In this document: piece after piece, positions 56,014-64,000 of the stretch
Numbering within the stretch: the stretch's first letter is position 1
Layout of the letters: every line of letters starts with the position of its first letter
Source: Xanthobacteraceae bacterium
GTDB lineage: Bacteria > Pseudomonadota > Alphaproteobacteria > Rhizobiales > Xanthobacteraceae
Assembly: GCA_028290465.1 (NCBI GenBank)
Contig: JAQGJU010000030.1
Location: 40,601 to 104,600 of the forward strand
Direction: 5' to 3'
DNA length: 64,000 nucleotides
Notes under the pieces: model-generated
Told to the model about the DNA's origin: nothing
Seen by the model: the letters and a program-made list of their open reading frames with translations, nothing else
Databases searched by the model: none
Program-made: the position numbers and the translations under genes

Positions 56014-57840
56014 ATGTGCGGAATCGTTGGTATTCTCGGCCGCGAGCCGGTGGCAGTACAACTCGTCGACGCGCTCAAGCGCCTCGAATATCGCGGCTAT
56101 GATTCCGCCGGTGTCGCCACCCTGGAAAAGGCCGGCCTGACGCGGCGCCGCGCCGAAGGCAAGCTGCGCAATCTCGAAACTAAGCTGACGCGCGAGCCGT
56201 TGGACGGCCATATCGGCATCGGCCACACCCGCTGGGCGACGCACGGCAAGCCGACCGAGAACAACGCGCATCCGCATGCCACCGATCGTCTGGCGGTGGT
56301 ACATAATGGTATCATCGAGAACTTCCGCGAATTGCGCGAAGAGTTGGAAAAGGCCGGCGCCACGTTCGGCAGCGAGACCGACACCGAAGTGGTCGCGCAT
56401 CTGGTGACGGCCGAATTGAAGAAAGGCCGCACTCCGGCGCAGGCGGTGGAAGCCGCGCTGCCGCGTCTGCGCGGCGCCTTCGCGCTGGCGTTCCTGTTCG
56501 AAGGCCACGACAATCTGCTGATCGGCGCGCGGCGCGGTTCGCCGCTGGCGATCGGCTACGGCGACGGCGAGATGTATCTCGGCTCCGACGCCATCGCGCT
56601 GGCACCCTTCACCGACACCATCGCGTATCTCGATGACGGCGACTGGGCGATCCTCACGCGCACCAGCGTCGAAGTCCACGACGCCGCCGGCAAGACCGTG
56701 AAGCGCACGGTGCAGAAATCGAACGCTTCGGCGTTCCTGGTCGACAAGGGCAATCACCGCCACTTCATGGCGAAGGAAATCCACGAACAGCCCGAAGTCG
56801 TCGGCCATACGCTGGCGCACTATATCGACATGGCGGCCGAGAAGATTGCGCTGCCGTCCGCGCTGCCGTTCGATTTCAAAAACCTGTCGCGGCTTTCGAT
56901 CTCGGCCTGCGGCACCGCCTATTATGCCGGGCTGATCGGCAAATACTGGTTCGAGCGCTACGCGCGCCTGCCGGTCGAAATCGACGTCGCGTCGGAATTT
57001 CGCTATCGCGAATCGCCGATGACCAATGGCGACCTCGCGCTATTCGTGTCGCAGTCCGGCGAGACCGCCGACACGCTGGCGTCGCTGCGCTACGCGCGCG
57101 AGCAGGGCCAGCACATTCTGTCGGTCGTCAACGTGCCGACCTCGACCATTGCGCGCGAAAGCGACGTGGTCATGCCGACGCTGGCCGGTCCGGAAATCTG
57201 CGTCGCCTCGACCAAGGCATTCACCTGCCAGTTGGCCGTGCTCGCGTGTCTCGCGGTCGCGGCCGGCAAGGCGCGCGGCGTGCTCAGTGATGCCGACGAG
57301 CGCGAACTGGTGCGTGCGCTGATCGAAATTCCGCGGCATCTCGCGACCGCGCTGACGCGCGAGCACGACATTGAGCTACTCGCACGCGACCTGTCGAAGA
57401 GCCGCGATGTGCTGTATCTCGGGCGCGGCACGTCCTATCCGCTGGCGCTGGAAGGCGCGCTGAAGCTGAAGGAAATCTCCTACATCCACGCCGAGGGCTA
57501 CGCGGCCGGCGAGCTTAAACACGGACCGATCGCACTGATCGACGAGACCATGCCGGTGATCGTGATCGCGCCGTTCGACGCCGTGTTCGAGAAGACCGTC
57601 TCGAACATGCAGGAGGTCGCGGCGCGGGGCGGGCGCATCATTCTGGTGACCGACCCGAAGGGCGCCCGCGAGGCCACCGTGCAGTCGACCGTGACCTTGA
57701 CCCTGCCCGAAATGGCCACGATCGCGACGCCCATCGTCTACGCGGTGCCGGTGCAGTTGATCGCGTATCATACGGCGGTGATCATGGGCACCGACGTGGA
57801 CCAGCCGCGCAATCTGGCGAAATCCGTGACGGTTGAGTGA
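56014..57840 (+). CDS. glmS: Glutamine--fructose-6-phosphate aminotransferase (isomerizing)
   Basis: Forms glucosamine 6-phosphate from fructose 6-phosphate and glutamine. The 608-residue product starts MCGIVGILGREP with Cys2 as nucleophile after Met removal, has the class II amidotransferase motifs GIGHTRWATHGKP and HNGIIENFRE, two sugar isomerase domains (ACGTAYYAG; SQSGETADTLASLRYA; STKAFTCQ; GRGTSYPLALEGALKLKEIS) and the conserved C-terminus QPRNLAKSVTVE. Confidence 0.98.
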   Translation: MCGIVGILGREPVAVQLVDALKRLEYRGYDSAGVATLEKAGLTRRRAEGKLRNLETKLTREPLDGHIGIGHTRWATHGKPTENNAHPHATDRLAVVHNGIIENFRELREELEKAGATFGSETDTEVVAHLVTAELKKGRTPAQAVEAALPRLRGAFALAFLFEGHDNLLIGARRGSPLAIGYGDGEMYLGSDAIALAPFTDTIAYLDDGDWAILTRTSVEVHDAAGKTVKRTVQKSNASAFLVDKGNHRHFMAKEIHEQPEVVGHTLAHYIDMAAEKIALPSALPFDFKNLSRLSISACGTAYYAGLIGKYWFERYARLPVEIDVASEFRYRESPMTNGDLALFVSQSGETADTLASLRYAREQGQHILSVVNVPTSTIARESDVVMPTLAGPEICVASTKAFTCQLAVLACLAVAAGKARGVLSDADERELVRALIEIPRHLATALTREHDIELLARDLSKSRDVLYLGRGTSYPLALEGALKLKEISYIHAEGYAAGELKHGPIALIDETMPVIVIAPFDAVFEKTVSNMQEVAARGGRIILVTDPKGAREATVQSTVTLTLPEMATIATPIVYAVPVQLIAYHTAVIMGTDVDQPRNLAKSVTVE

Positions 57841-57884
57841 CGGCCGCAGCACTTTTTCCTGCCACATTCGCCGTTGCCAACTGG

Positions 57885-57901
57885 TTGGCACGGGCCTAGC
57901 T
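57885..57901 (+). promoter_or_regulatory. Possible sigma-54 promoter before the DUF502 gene
   Basis: TTGGCACGGGCCTAGCT has a perfect -24 block and the correct 10 bases between GG and GC, but TAGC instead of TTGC in the -12 block. It partly overlaps a palindrome TGCCAAC-TG-GTTGGCA (57875-57890). The predicted transcript would begin about 54 bases before the gene. Confidence 0.35.
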
Positions 57902-57965
57902 GGGTAGGGTCTCCAGTTCCTATATTACCGCCCGAGGCTATAGAGCCGGGGTGAGCAAGGGTTTT

Positions 57966-58730
57966 ATGAGCGACATCGAGACGAGTAACGCCGCGCCCCT
58001 GCCTGAGCCGGTGCCGGAAAAGCCGCGAGGCTTCGGCAGCCGCATCCGAACCTATTTCCTGACCGGGCTGGTGGTCGCAGGCCCGCTGTTCATCACGACC
58101 TACATCACCTGGACGTTCATCACCTGGGTCGACGATCTGGTGCGGCCGATGGTGCCGGTCGCCTATCGGCCGGAAACCTATCTGCCCTGGACCCTGCCGG
58201 GCACCGGGCTGGTGATTGCGTTCGTGGCGCTGACGCTGCTCGGGTTCCTGACCGCCAATTTGGTCGGCCGGACGTTCGTCGAAATCGGCGAATGGTTCGT
58301 CGGCCGCATGCCGCTGGTCAGTTCGGTCTATCGGGGCCTCAAACAGGTATTCGAGACGCTGTTCTCCGGGTCCGGCACGACGTTCCGCAAGACCGGTCTG
58401 GTGCAGTTTCCGGCACCCGGCCAGTGGTCGCTGGTGTTCTTCTCGCAGCCGCCCGGTCCGGATATTTCGGCAAAGCTGCCGAACCCCGAGGAGTATGTCT
58501 CGGTGTTCCTGCCATGCACACCGAATCCGACCACGGGATTTTTCTTCTACGTGCCGCGCAGCGAAGTGATCGAACTGGACATTACCACCGAGGACGCCGC
58601 CAAGCTGATCATGTCGGCCGGCCTGATCCAGCCGAACGGCGATCATCAGGGCAAGCTGTCGGCGCTGGCGCAGGCGACGCGGGCGATGCGGGCCGCGCGC
58701 GACAAGCATCTGCCGACGCCGGCGAAGTAG
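57966..58730 (+). CDS. DUF502-family membrane protein
   Basis: A 254-residue protein of the DUF502 family: two membrane helices (about 26-50 and 72-95), then a cytoplasmic or periplasmic domain with PLVSSVYRGLKQVFETLFSG and VSVFLPCTPNPTTGFFFYVP. GTG at 57951 and ATG at 57966 are possible; the ATG is chosen. A similar gene follows glmS in relatives, before recG. Function is unknown. Confidence 0.87.
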   Translation: MSDIETSNAAPLPEPVPEKPRGFGSRIRTYFLTGLVVAGPLFITTYITWTFITWVDDLVRPMVPVAYRPETYLPWTLPGTGLVIAFVALTLLGFLTANLVGRTFVEIGEWFVGRMPLVSSVYRGLKQVFETLFSGSGTTFRKTGLVQFPAPGQWSLVFFSQPPGPDISAKLPNPEEYVSVFLPCTPNPTTGFFFYVPRSEVIELDITTEDAAKLIMSAGLIQPNGDHQGKLSALAQATRAMRAARDKHLPTPAK

Positions 58731-58804
58731 CCTTTCGGACCATCCTGAACTGCGGTATTATGGCGCGGGACCGGTTGCTCGGTCGGAAGACGCCGCGGGA
58801 ATAG

Positions 58805-59560
58805 ATGGACAACCCCATGACGGAACGATTGGACGGGCTGCCGCCGCAGGTCGTCACGGTTCTGTCGGAGTTCGTCGCCGAGACGCAGGCCGCCTGTGGG
58901 TCGGATCTCGTGTCGATCGTGTTGTTCGGCAGCGCGGCCGACGGCCAATTAAGCCCGACATCCGACGTCAACGTGCTGGTGGTGCTGCGCACCTTTGCGC
59001 CCGACCGCATCGATCTTATCCGCAACACTTTTATCTCCGCCGAAGCCGCCATCAAGCTGCGCGTCATGTTCCTGCTGGAGCATGAGATCAACGCCGCGAT
59101 CGAACTGTTCGCGCAGAAATTCGCCGATATTCTGCGCCGGCACCGCACGATTCATGGCGCCGAGGTTTTTGCCGCGATCCAAGTACCGCGGGAGGCCAAG
59201 ATATTCCGGCTGCGCCAGATCCTGCTGAATCTCACCATACGCCTGCGCGGCGCCTATGTGTCGCGCGGCCAGCAGCCCGAACAGGTGCTGCGGCTTCTGG
59301 CCGACAGTTTCGGCCCGCTGCGCGCCTCCTGCGCGACGTTGCTGGAGCTTGAGAATACGCCGCATTCCGGTGCTGGCGCTGCGATGGATACGATCGCGAC
59401 GGCGTTAGGCGCGCCGGCGATCGCAGCGGTCGTCGGACTTAACGCCGCGCATGCTGGCCAGCCGACCGCCCAACCGAACGCCACCGCGCCGCTGGATACG
59501 CTGATCCAAGTCATCGAGTTCATCATGCGTCTCTCGGAGCGCGCACAGCGGCTGTCGTGA
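58805..59560 (+). CDS. Nucleotidyltransferase-fold protein with altered active site
   Basis: A 251-residue protein with an N-terminal minimal nucleotidyltransferase domain (LFGSAADGQLSPTSDVNVLV, about 41-59) and a helical C-terminal half with an Ala-rich hydrophobic stretch. The usual GS-X9-DxD reads Gly42-Ser43 and Asp54-Val-Asn56, so the second acidic residue is replaced by Asn. It is 7 bases before the TIGR04222 gene and in the same direction. It may bind but not transfer nucleotides. Confidence 0.78.
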   Translation: MDNPMTERLDGLPPQVVTVLSEFVAETQAACGSDLVSIVLFGSAADGQLSPTSDVNVLVVLRTFAPDRIDLIRNTFISAEAAIKLRVMFLLEHEINAAIELFAQKFADILRRHRTIHGAEVFAAIQVPREAKIFRLRQILLNLTIRLRGAYVSRGQQPEQVLRLLADSFGPLRASCATLLELENTPHSGAGAAMDTIATALGAPAIAAVVGLNAAHAGQPTAQPNATAPLDTLIQVIEFIMRLSERAQRLS

Positions 59561-59567
59561 GGGAAAG

Positions 59568-60443
59568 ATGAATCCGCTTAATCTTCCCGGCCCTGCATTC
59601 CTGATATTTTACGCAACGCTGGCGAGCGCGGTTTTGCTGGCCCTGTTTCTCGCCCGCCGCATCAGCGAGGCGGGTCAACTTCCTGTCCTCAATGACAAGG
59701 ATCCGTTTCTGCTGGCGTGTCTGCGCGGCGGGCCACGCGAAGTGGTGCGGGTCGCCACCGTGGGCCTGATCGATCGCGGGCTTCTCAAGATGACCGACAC
59801 CGCCGTCACGGCCGCGTCCGGCGGACGAGCCCAATTCGGCGATACGCGGGTCGAGCGCGACGTGATGCATCATTTCCGCAATTCCGCGGCGTTCGCCACG
59901 GTGTTTGACGGACAGGCAGTCATCTCGGCTGGCGCCTACGAGACGACGTTGAGCCGGCTGCGGCTTATTCCGGATGACGACATCACGCGCTTTCGACAAA
60001 CCTGTCGGATCATCGCGCTCGCCGTGCTGCTGGCCGTGGGCTGCACGAAACTAGTGATGGCATGGACGCAGGGCCGTTCGACTGTCTGGTTCCTGATTGG
60101 CTTGATGGTCGTGTCCGTCATAGCCGCCTGGAAACTATCGTCCGGCTATCGAACCGTAACGGGCGACCGTTATCTGGCCAGCATTCGCAGCCTGTTCACC
60201 GGACTTCGCGACCGCGCCTCGTCGCTGCGGCCCGGCAGCGGCACCCGCGAGCTGCTGTGGCTCACCGCGTTATTCGGCGTTGCCGCCATCCCGGTGTCGA
60301 CCTATCCGTTCGCAAAATATTTCAAGCGCAGCGGCAATTCCGGATCGTCCTGTTCCGGCGGGAGTTGCGGCAGCAGCAGCGGCGGAAGCAGTTGCGGCGG
60401 CGGTGGTGGCGGGTGCGGCGGATGTGGGGGAGGAGGAGACTGA
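59568..60443 (+). CDS. TIGR04222-type membrane protein with Gly/Ser/Cys C-terminal tail
   Basis: A 291-residue membrane protein with hydrophobic segments at about 9-29, 145-166, 172-190 and 228-246. The segment QLPVLNDKDPFLLACLRGGPREVV (38-61, in parts) is typical of the TIGR04222 family. The last 37 residues (255-291) are almost only Gly, Ser and Cys with cysteines at 262, 267, 276, 283 and 286. The stop overlaps the DUF692 start by one base. The tail resembles a substrate for cysteine modification by that enzyme. Confidence 0.85.
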   Translation: MNPLNLPGPAFLIFYATLASAVLLALFLARRISEAGQLPVLNDKDPFLLACLRGGPREVVRVATVGLIDRGLLKMTDTAVTAASGGRAQFGDTRVERDVMHHFRNSAAFATVFDGQAVISAGAYETTLSRLRLIPDDDITRFRQTCRIIALAVLLAVGCTKLVMAWTQGRSTVWFLIGLMVVSVIAAWKLSSGYRTVTGDRYLASIRSLFTGLRDRASSLRPGSGTRELLWLTALFGVAAIPVSTYPFAKYFKRSGNSGSSCSGGSCGSSSGGSSCGGGGGGCGGCGGGGD

Positions 60444-61327
60444 TGCAGCACGACCGTGTCGGGCTCGGCTGGCGGCCGGAATTGGCGGCTGGCATCTTCG
60501 ATTCCCTGGATCGTATCGATATCCTTGAAGTGATCGCCGACAATTATGTCGATGCGGATCGCGCGCAGCGACAGGGCCTCGCGATGATCGCCCGCGACGT
60601 TGCGATCCACCTGCACAGCATCGATCTTGGTCTTGCTGGCAGCGACGAGGTCGCGACCGTTCGGCTGGAACGGATTGCGCGGCTGGTCGACGACATCAAG
60701 CCCGAGGCGTGGTCGGATCATCTGGCCTTTACCCGGAGCGGCGACATCGAGATCGGTCATCTGGCGGCGCCGCCGCGCACGCCCGCGTCGGTCGAAGCGA
60801 CCGTGCGCAATGTACGCAAGGCCGCACGCATCGTCGGCTCGGTGCCCTTCATGGAGAACATCGCGACGCTGATCGATCCGCCCGGGAGCACGCTGTCGGA
60901 AGCGGCCTGGATCGCCGGCATCATGTCGGCCAGCGGCTGCGGACTGCTGCTCGACCTGCATAACCTTTACGCCAACGCGACCAATTTCGGCTTCGATCCG
61001 CTGGCGTTTCTCGACGAAATTCCGCTCGATCGCGTCGATGGCATTCACATTGCTGGCGGCAAATGGATCAGTTCGCCGGACGGTGAAAAAGCCTATCTGC
61101 TCGACGATCACCTGCATCCGGTCGATGAGGCGGTGTTCGGTCTATTGTCTGAAGTCGCGTCGCGCACCGCGCAAGCGCTCACCGTCATCCTGGAGCGCGA
61201 CGGCGCCTATCCGCCGATGCCTGAACTCCTGGCCGAACTGGATCGCGCCCGCGAGGCGATGCGCGCGGGGCGCCGCCGTCGCGCGGCACAAGAAGCCGCT
61301 CACATACAGACGGCAGATGCAGGCTGA
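60443..61327 (+). CDS. DUF692 / MbnB-like multinuclear iron oxidase
   Basis: A 294-residue TIM-barrel protein of the DUF692 (MNIO) family. Likely iron ligands: His58 in HLHSI, Asp92-His93 in SDHLAF, Glu138 in FMENIA, Asp171 and His173 in DLHNLY, His202 in GIHIAGG, His223 in DDHLHPVDE, and Glu251 in ILERDG. MbnB and TglH of this family oxidise peptide cysteines with a partner protein. GGAGGAG precedes the ATG, which overlaps the upstream stop (TGATG). Confidence 0.9.
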   Translation: MQHDRVGLGWRPELAAGIFDSLDRIDILEVIADNYVDADRAQRQGLAMIARDVAIHLHSIDLGLAGSDEVATVRLERIARLVDDIKPEAWSDHLAFTRSGDIEIGHLAAPPRTPASVEATVRNVRKAARIVGSVPFMENIATLIDPPGSTLSEAAWIAGIMSASGCGLLLDLHNLYANATNFGFDPLAFLDEIPLDRVDGIHIAGGKWISSPDGEKAYLLDDHLHPVDEAVFGLLSEVASRTAQALTVILERDGAYPPMPELLAELDRAREAMRAGRRRRAAQEAAHIQTADAG

Positions 61328-61568
61328 TCTCGAACGCTTTTGGGCGCGCCTGCTGACCGAGCCCGACTTTCGCGCGCGATTTATCGCCGATCCGGCGGGC
61401 TTTGCCGCGCAGAATGGACTCTCGCCGGAAGAATGCGATGCGGTGGTGCGTACGCAGGTCCAGGACCTGCATACGGCGGCGCGCAGTTATGCGGCGAAGA
61501 ATGCAGGAAAACGTCCGCGTTCGTCTGACAGATGGTGGCGCCGCTGGCTGCCATTCAAGGCGCTTTGA
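61317..61568 (+). CDS. Small partner protein of the DUF692 gene
   Basis: An 83-residue protein, mostly helical, with FWARLLTEPDFRARFIADPA near the N-terminus and a basic C-terminus (RWWRRWLPFKAL). It overlaps the DUF692 gene by 11 bases, so it is co-translated. MNIO enzymes usually need a small partner such as MbnC or DUF2063 proteins; this may be its counterpart here, or a leader-like substrate. No family is recognised. It converges on recG with no gap. Confidence 0.72.
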   Translation: MQADLERFWARLLTEPDFRARFIADPAGFAAQNGLSPEECDAVVRTQVQDLHTAARSYAAKNAGKRPRSSDRWWRRWLPFKAL

Positions 61569-63668
61569 TCAACCCGCCTGCAGCAGCCGGATCGCCTCGT
61601 CGCGTTCGAACAGATACAGCAGATGCCGCAACGCCTCGCCGCGCTCGGAGGCGAGCTTGGGATCCTTGGCCAGGATCAGCGCCGCATCGTCGCGCGCCGC
61701 ATCAAGCAGCGCGCCGTGGGTCTCGATGCGGGCGACACGAAAACCCGGCATGCCGCTCTGCCGCGTGCCCAGCACGTCGCCTTCGCCGCGCAGGCGTAGA
61801 TCCTCCTCGGCGATGCGGAAGCCGTCCTCGGTGTCGCGCATGATGGCCAGCCGGGCCTTGGCGGTCTCGCCAAGCGGCGCGCGGTACAGCAGCAGGCAAA
61901 TCGATTTCGCCGTGCCGCGTCCGATCCGGCCGCGCAACTGATGCAGTTGCGACAGGCCGAAGCGTTCGGCGTGCTCGATCACCATCACGCTGGCTTCCGG
62001 TACATCGACGCCGACCTCGATCACGGTCGTTGCCACCAGCAGCCGGGTCTCGCCGGCCGCGAAGCGCGCCATCGCGCGGTCCTTGTCGGCGCCTTTCATC
62101 TGGCCGTGCACCAGATCGACCGCAGCGCCGAACCGTTCCTGCAAGTGCACGAAACGATCCTGCGCGGCGGCGAGGTCGCTGTTCTCGGATTCCTCGACCA
62201 GCGGACACACCCAATAGACGCGCTGGCCCTCGTCGATGGCGCGGCCGACCGCGTCGACCATCTCGTCGAGCCGGCTCAGCGCCACGGTGCGAGTGTCGAT
62301 CGGCAGCCGGCCGGCCGGCTTCTCGCGCAGTTCGGACGAATCCATGTCGCCGAAATAGGTCAGCACCAGGGTGCGCGGTATGGGCGTCGCGGTCAGCACC
62401 AGCACGTCGACGGCTTCGCCCTTGCGGGCCAGCGCGAGGCGCTGGTGCACGCCGAAGCGGTGCTGCTCGTCGACGATGGCCAGCGCCAGACTTTTGAACA
62501 CGACCTCGTCCTGGAACAGCGCATGAGTGCCGACCAGGAGATCGATGTCGCCGTCGGCCAGACGCTGCAAAATGTCGGCACGCTCCCGGCCGCGGTCGCG
62601 GCCGGTCAGGATCGCGACCTTTAGCCCGGCCTGTTCGGCGAACGGTGCGATGGTTTTGAGATGCTGGCGAGCCAGGATCTCGGTCGGCGCCATTAATGCA
62701 GCTTGGCGTCCGGCCTCGATCACGGCGGCGGCGGCCATCAGCGCCACCACGGTCTTGCCGGAGCCGACATCGCCCTGGACCAGCCGCAGCATGCGTACCG
62801 GCTTTTCCAGATCGGCGACGATATCCGCGACCGCTCGGGTCTGCGAGGGCGTGAGCGTATAGGGCAGGGCCTCGATAATCCGAGCGCGCAGCTTGCCGTC
62901 GCCGGTCGAGGCGCGGCCGGCCGGCCGGCGCATATGGGCACGCACCAGTGCGAGCGCGAGCTGCCCGGCCAGCAACTCGTCATAGGCGAGGCGCGACCAC
63001 GCCGTGGTGGTCGGCAGCACATCGCCGGGCTCGGCCGGGTGGTGCACCGCGCGCAGCGCATCGGCGAATGGCGGATAGCGGTTCTGCGCCACCCAGGCCT
63101 CGTCCTGCCATTCGGGCAGGGCGGGCACATGGCTGAGCGCTTGGCCGACCGCCTTGCGCAGCGGGTTGGCGGTCAGACCTTCGGTCAACGGATAGGTCGG
63201 CTCGATCAGCGGCATGGTCGCCAGCCCGGCCGCGTCGACCACGCGGTCCGGATGGGTCATCTGCAACATGCCGTCATACGTCGTCGCGGTGCCGGACACG
63301 TAGCGGATCTCGCCGACCGGCAGCAGCTTTTCGATGTAGTCCGGGCGCGGATTGAAGAAGGTCAGCGTCAGGGTCTGCCCGGTATCGTCGCTGGTAATGA
63401 CGCGATAGGGCGCGCGCGAGTGTTTTGACGGCGGGCGATGCTCATCGACCCGGACTTCGACGGTGACAATGCTGTCAGGCACGACTTCCGACAGCTTCGG
63501 CCGCGCCCTGCGGTCGACCGTGCCGACAGGCAGGTGAAACACCAAGTCGAGCACGCGCGGAACGTCGTCGCGCCCGAGCAGCCGGCGATACAGCCGTTCG
63601 ACCTTGGGGCCGACGCCTTGCAGCACCGTGATCGCGGCGAACAGTGGGTTGAGCAGGCTCGGGCGCAT
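61569..63668 (-). CDS. recG: RecG ATP-dependent DNA helicase
   Basis: Branch-migrating helicase that remodels stalled forks and Holliday junctions. The 699-residue product has the N-terminal wedge (about 1-160), Walker A GDVGSGKT (299-306), DEQH box (400-403) and later helicase motifs LTATPIPRT, VATTVIEVGVDVPEA and QLRGRIGRG. Length is normal. The last codon abuts the stop of the convergent 83-residue gene. Confidence 0.97.
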   Translation of the reverse strand: MRPSLLNPLFAAITVLQGVGPKVERLYRRLLGRDDVPRVLDLVFHLPVGTVDRRARPKLSEVVPDSIVTVEVRVDEHRPPSKHSRAPYRVITSDDTGQTLTLTFFNPRPDYIEKLLPVGEIRYVSGTATTYDGMLQMTHPDRVVDAAGLATMPLIEPTYPLTEGLTANPLRKAVGQALSHVPALPEWQDEAWVAQNRYPPFADALRAVHHPAEPGDVLPTTTAWSRLAYDELLAGQLALALVRAHMRRPAGRASTGDGKLRARIIEALPYTLTPSQTRAVADIVADLEKPVRMLRLVQGDVGSGKTVVALMAAAAVIEAGRQAALMAPTEILARQHLKTIAPFAEQAGLKVAILTGRDRGRERADILQRLADGDIDLLVGTHALFQDEVVFKSLALAIVDEQHRFGVHQRLALARKGEAVDVLVLTATPIPRTLVLTYFGDMDSSELREKPAGRLPIDTRTVALSRLDEMVDAVGRAIDEGQRVYWVCPLVEESENSDLAAAQDRFVHLQERFGAAVDLVHGQMKGADKDRAMARFAAGETRLLVATTVIEVGVDVPEASVMVIEHAERFGLSQLHQLRGRIGRGTAKSICLLLYRAPLGETAKARLAIMRDTEDGFRIAEEDLRLRGEGDVLGTRQSGMPGFRVARIETHGALLDAARDDAALILAKDPKLASERGEALRHLLYLFERDEAIRLLQAG

Positions 63669-64000
63669 CGAATCAATCGGTGGTTACACGCCGGCGTTTG
63701 ACTCACCCGGCGCCCACCGTCGTAATGCAAACGGGCGCGCGTTTCGAGTTGTACGTGATCTCTCCTCTAGCTGCCAGGCGAACTCAAGGGACTTTCACTG
63801 CGATGCTGACGAAATGGGCGACGCGATGCGCGCCAGCGCGGTCATCCCCAAGTAAGGCATCCAATCCGCCCCCACCCTGAGGAGCGGCCGGAGGCCGCGT
63901 CTCGAAGGGCGGGGGCGGCCACTGATCTCGGGCTTGCCCGAGATCAGAACTATTTAGGGCTCAAGTCGGCTATAGCCGACTTGAGATGGTTCGAGACGCG
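63669..64000. repeat. Gene-free end region with a cluster of palindromic repeats
   Basis: 63669-63870 shows no convincing gene. 63872-63914 holds a copy of the palindromic unit also found in pdhC (CCCTGAGGAGCGGCCGGAGG, then CCGCGTCTCGAAGG). CTGATCTCGGGC/GCCCGAGATCAG (63922-63947) is a perfect 12-base-pair hairpin with a 2-base loop, and 63960-63985 is a perfect 26-base palindrome centred on CTATAG. TTCGAGACGCG at 63990 begins a further inverted copy that runs off the window. Confidence 0.75.

Overview
The window looks like chromosomal DNA of a high-GC alphaproteobacterium of the Hyphomicrobiales (Rhizobiales), near Bradyrhizobium, Rhodopseudomonas or Pseudolabrys. The reasons are the gene order ppiD-tpiA-secG-pyrG-kdsA-eno-ftsB-pdhABC-lpdA, an E1-beta subunit that carries its own lipoyl domain, a Bradyrhizobium-type ndvB/ndvC glucan locus, solitary TctC-type binding proteins, and palindromic repeats of the kind common in that group. 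No phage, insertion sequence or CRISPR array is visible.

Layout. 1-9395 (mostly minus): molybdenum cofactor genes moeA and moaC joined to trpC, trpD and trpG; then a DUF892 protein, a cupin, an O6-alkylguanine methyltransferase (plus strand), trpE and the periplasmic chaperone ppiD. 9622-31349: central metabolism and envelope genes (tpiA, secG, pyrG, kdsA, eno, ftsB-like, pdhA-pdhB-pdhC, lpdA), interleaved with a DUF350/DUF1190-like/glutathionylspermidine-synthase cassette, queF, two solitary binding proteins and an ArsR-SRPBCC pair.

31434-36781 holds what I judge the best-supported system: a consensus sigma-54 promoter, a guanidine-I (ykkC) riboswitch, a three-part ABC importer, an arginase-family enzyme that looks like the nickel-dependent guanidine hydrolase, and a protein with a histidine-rich N-terminus that may handle the metal. 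Together they should import guanidine and split it for nitrogen.

36784-45984: a 3-hydroxybenzoate 6-hydroxylase-like flavoprotein, a small zinc ribbon, a CinA-type amidohydrolase, two LysR regulators and a catabolic cluster (ornithine cyclodeaminase family, two tandem DapA-like proteins of which the second lacks the Schiff-base lysine, and a TctC receptor), then tRNA-Lys. 46111-54371: an M20 amidohydrolase, the ndvB/ndvC cyclic beta-glucan locus and several envelope proteins. 54519-57840: glmU and glmS for UDP-GlcNAc, with a strong palindrome before glmS.

58805-61568 is the most speculative and perhaps newest unit: a nucleotidyltransferase-like protein, a TIGR04222-type membrane protein with a Gly/Ser/Cys tail, a DUF692 (MbnB-like) iron oxidase and an 83-residue protein, tightly spaced and partly overlapping. 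This has the form of a modification system acting on the cysteines of a membrane protein tail. The window ends with recG and a cluster of palindromic repeats. One member of that repeat family also lies in frame inside pdhC.
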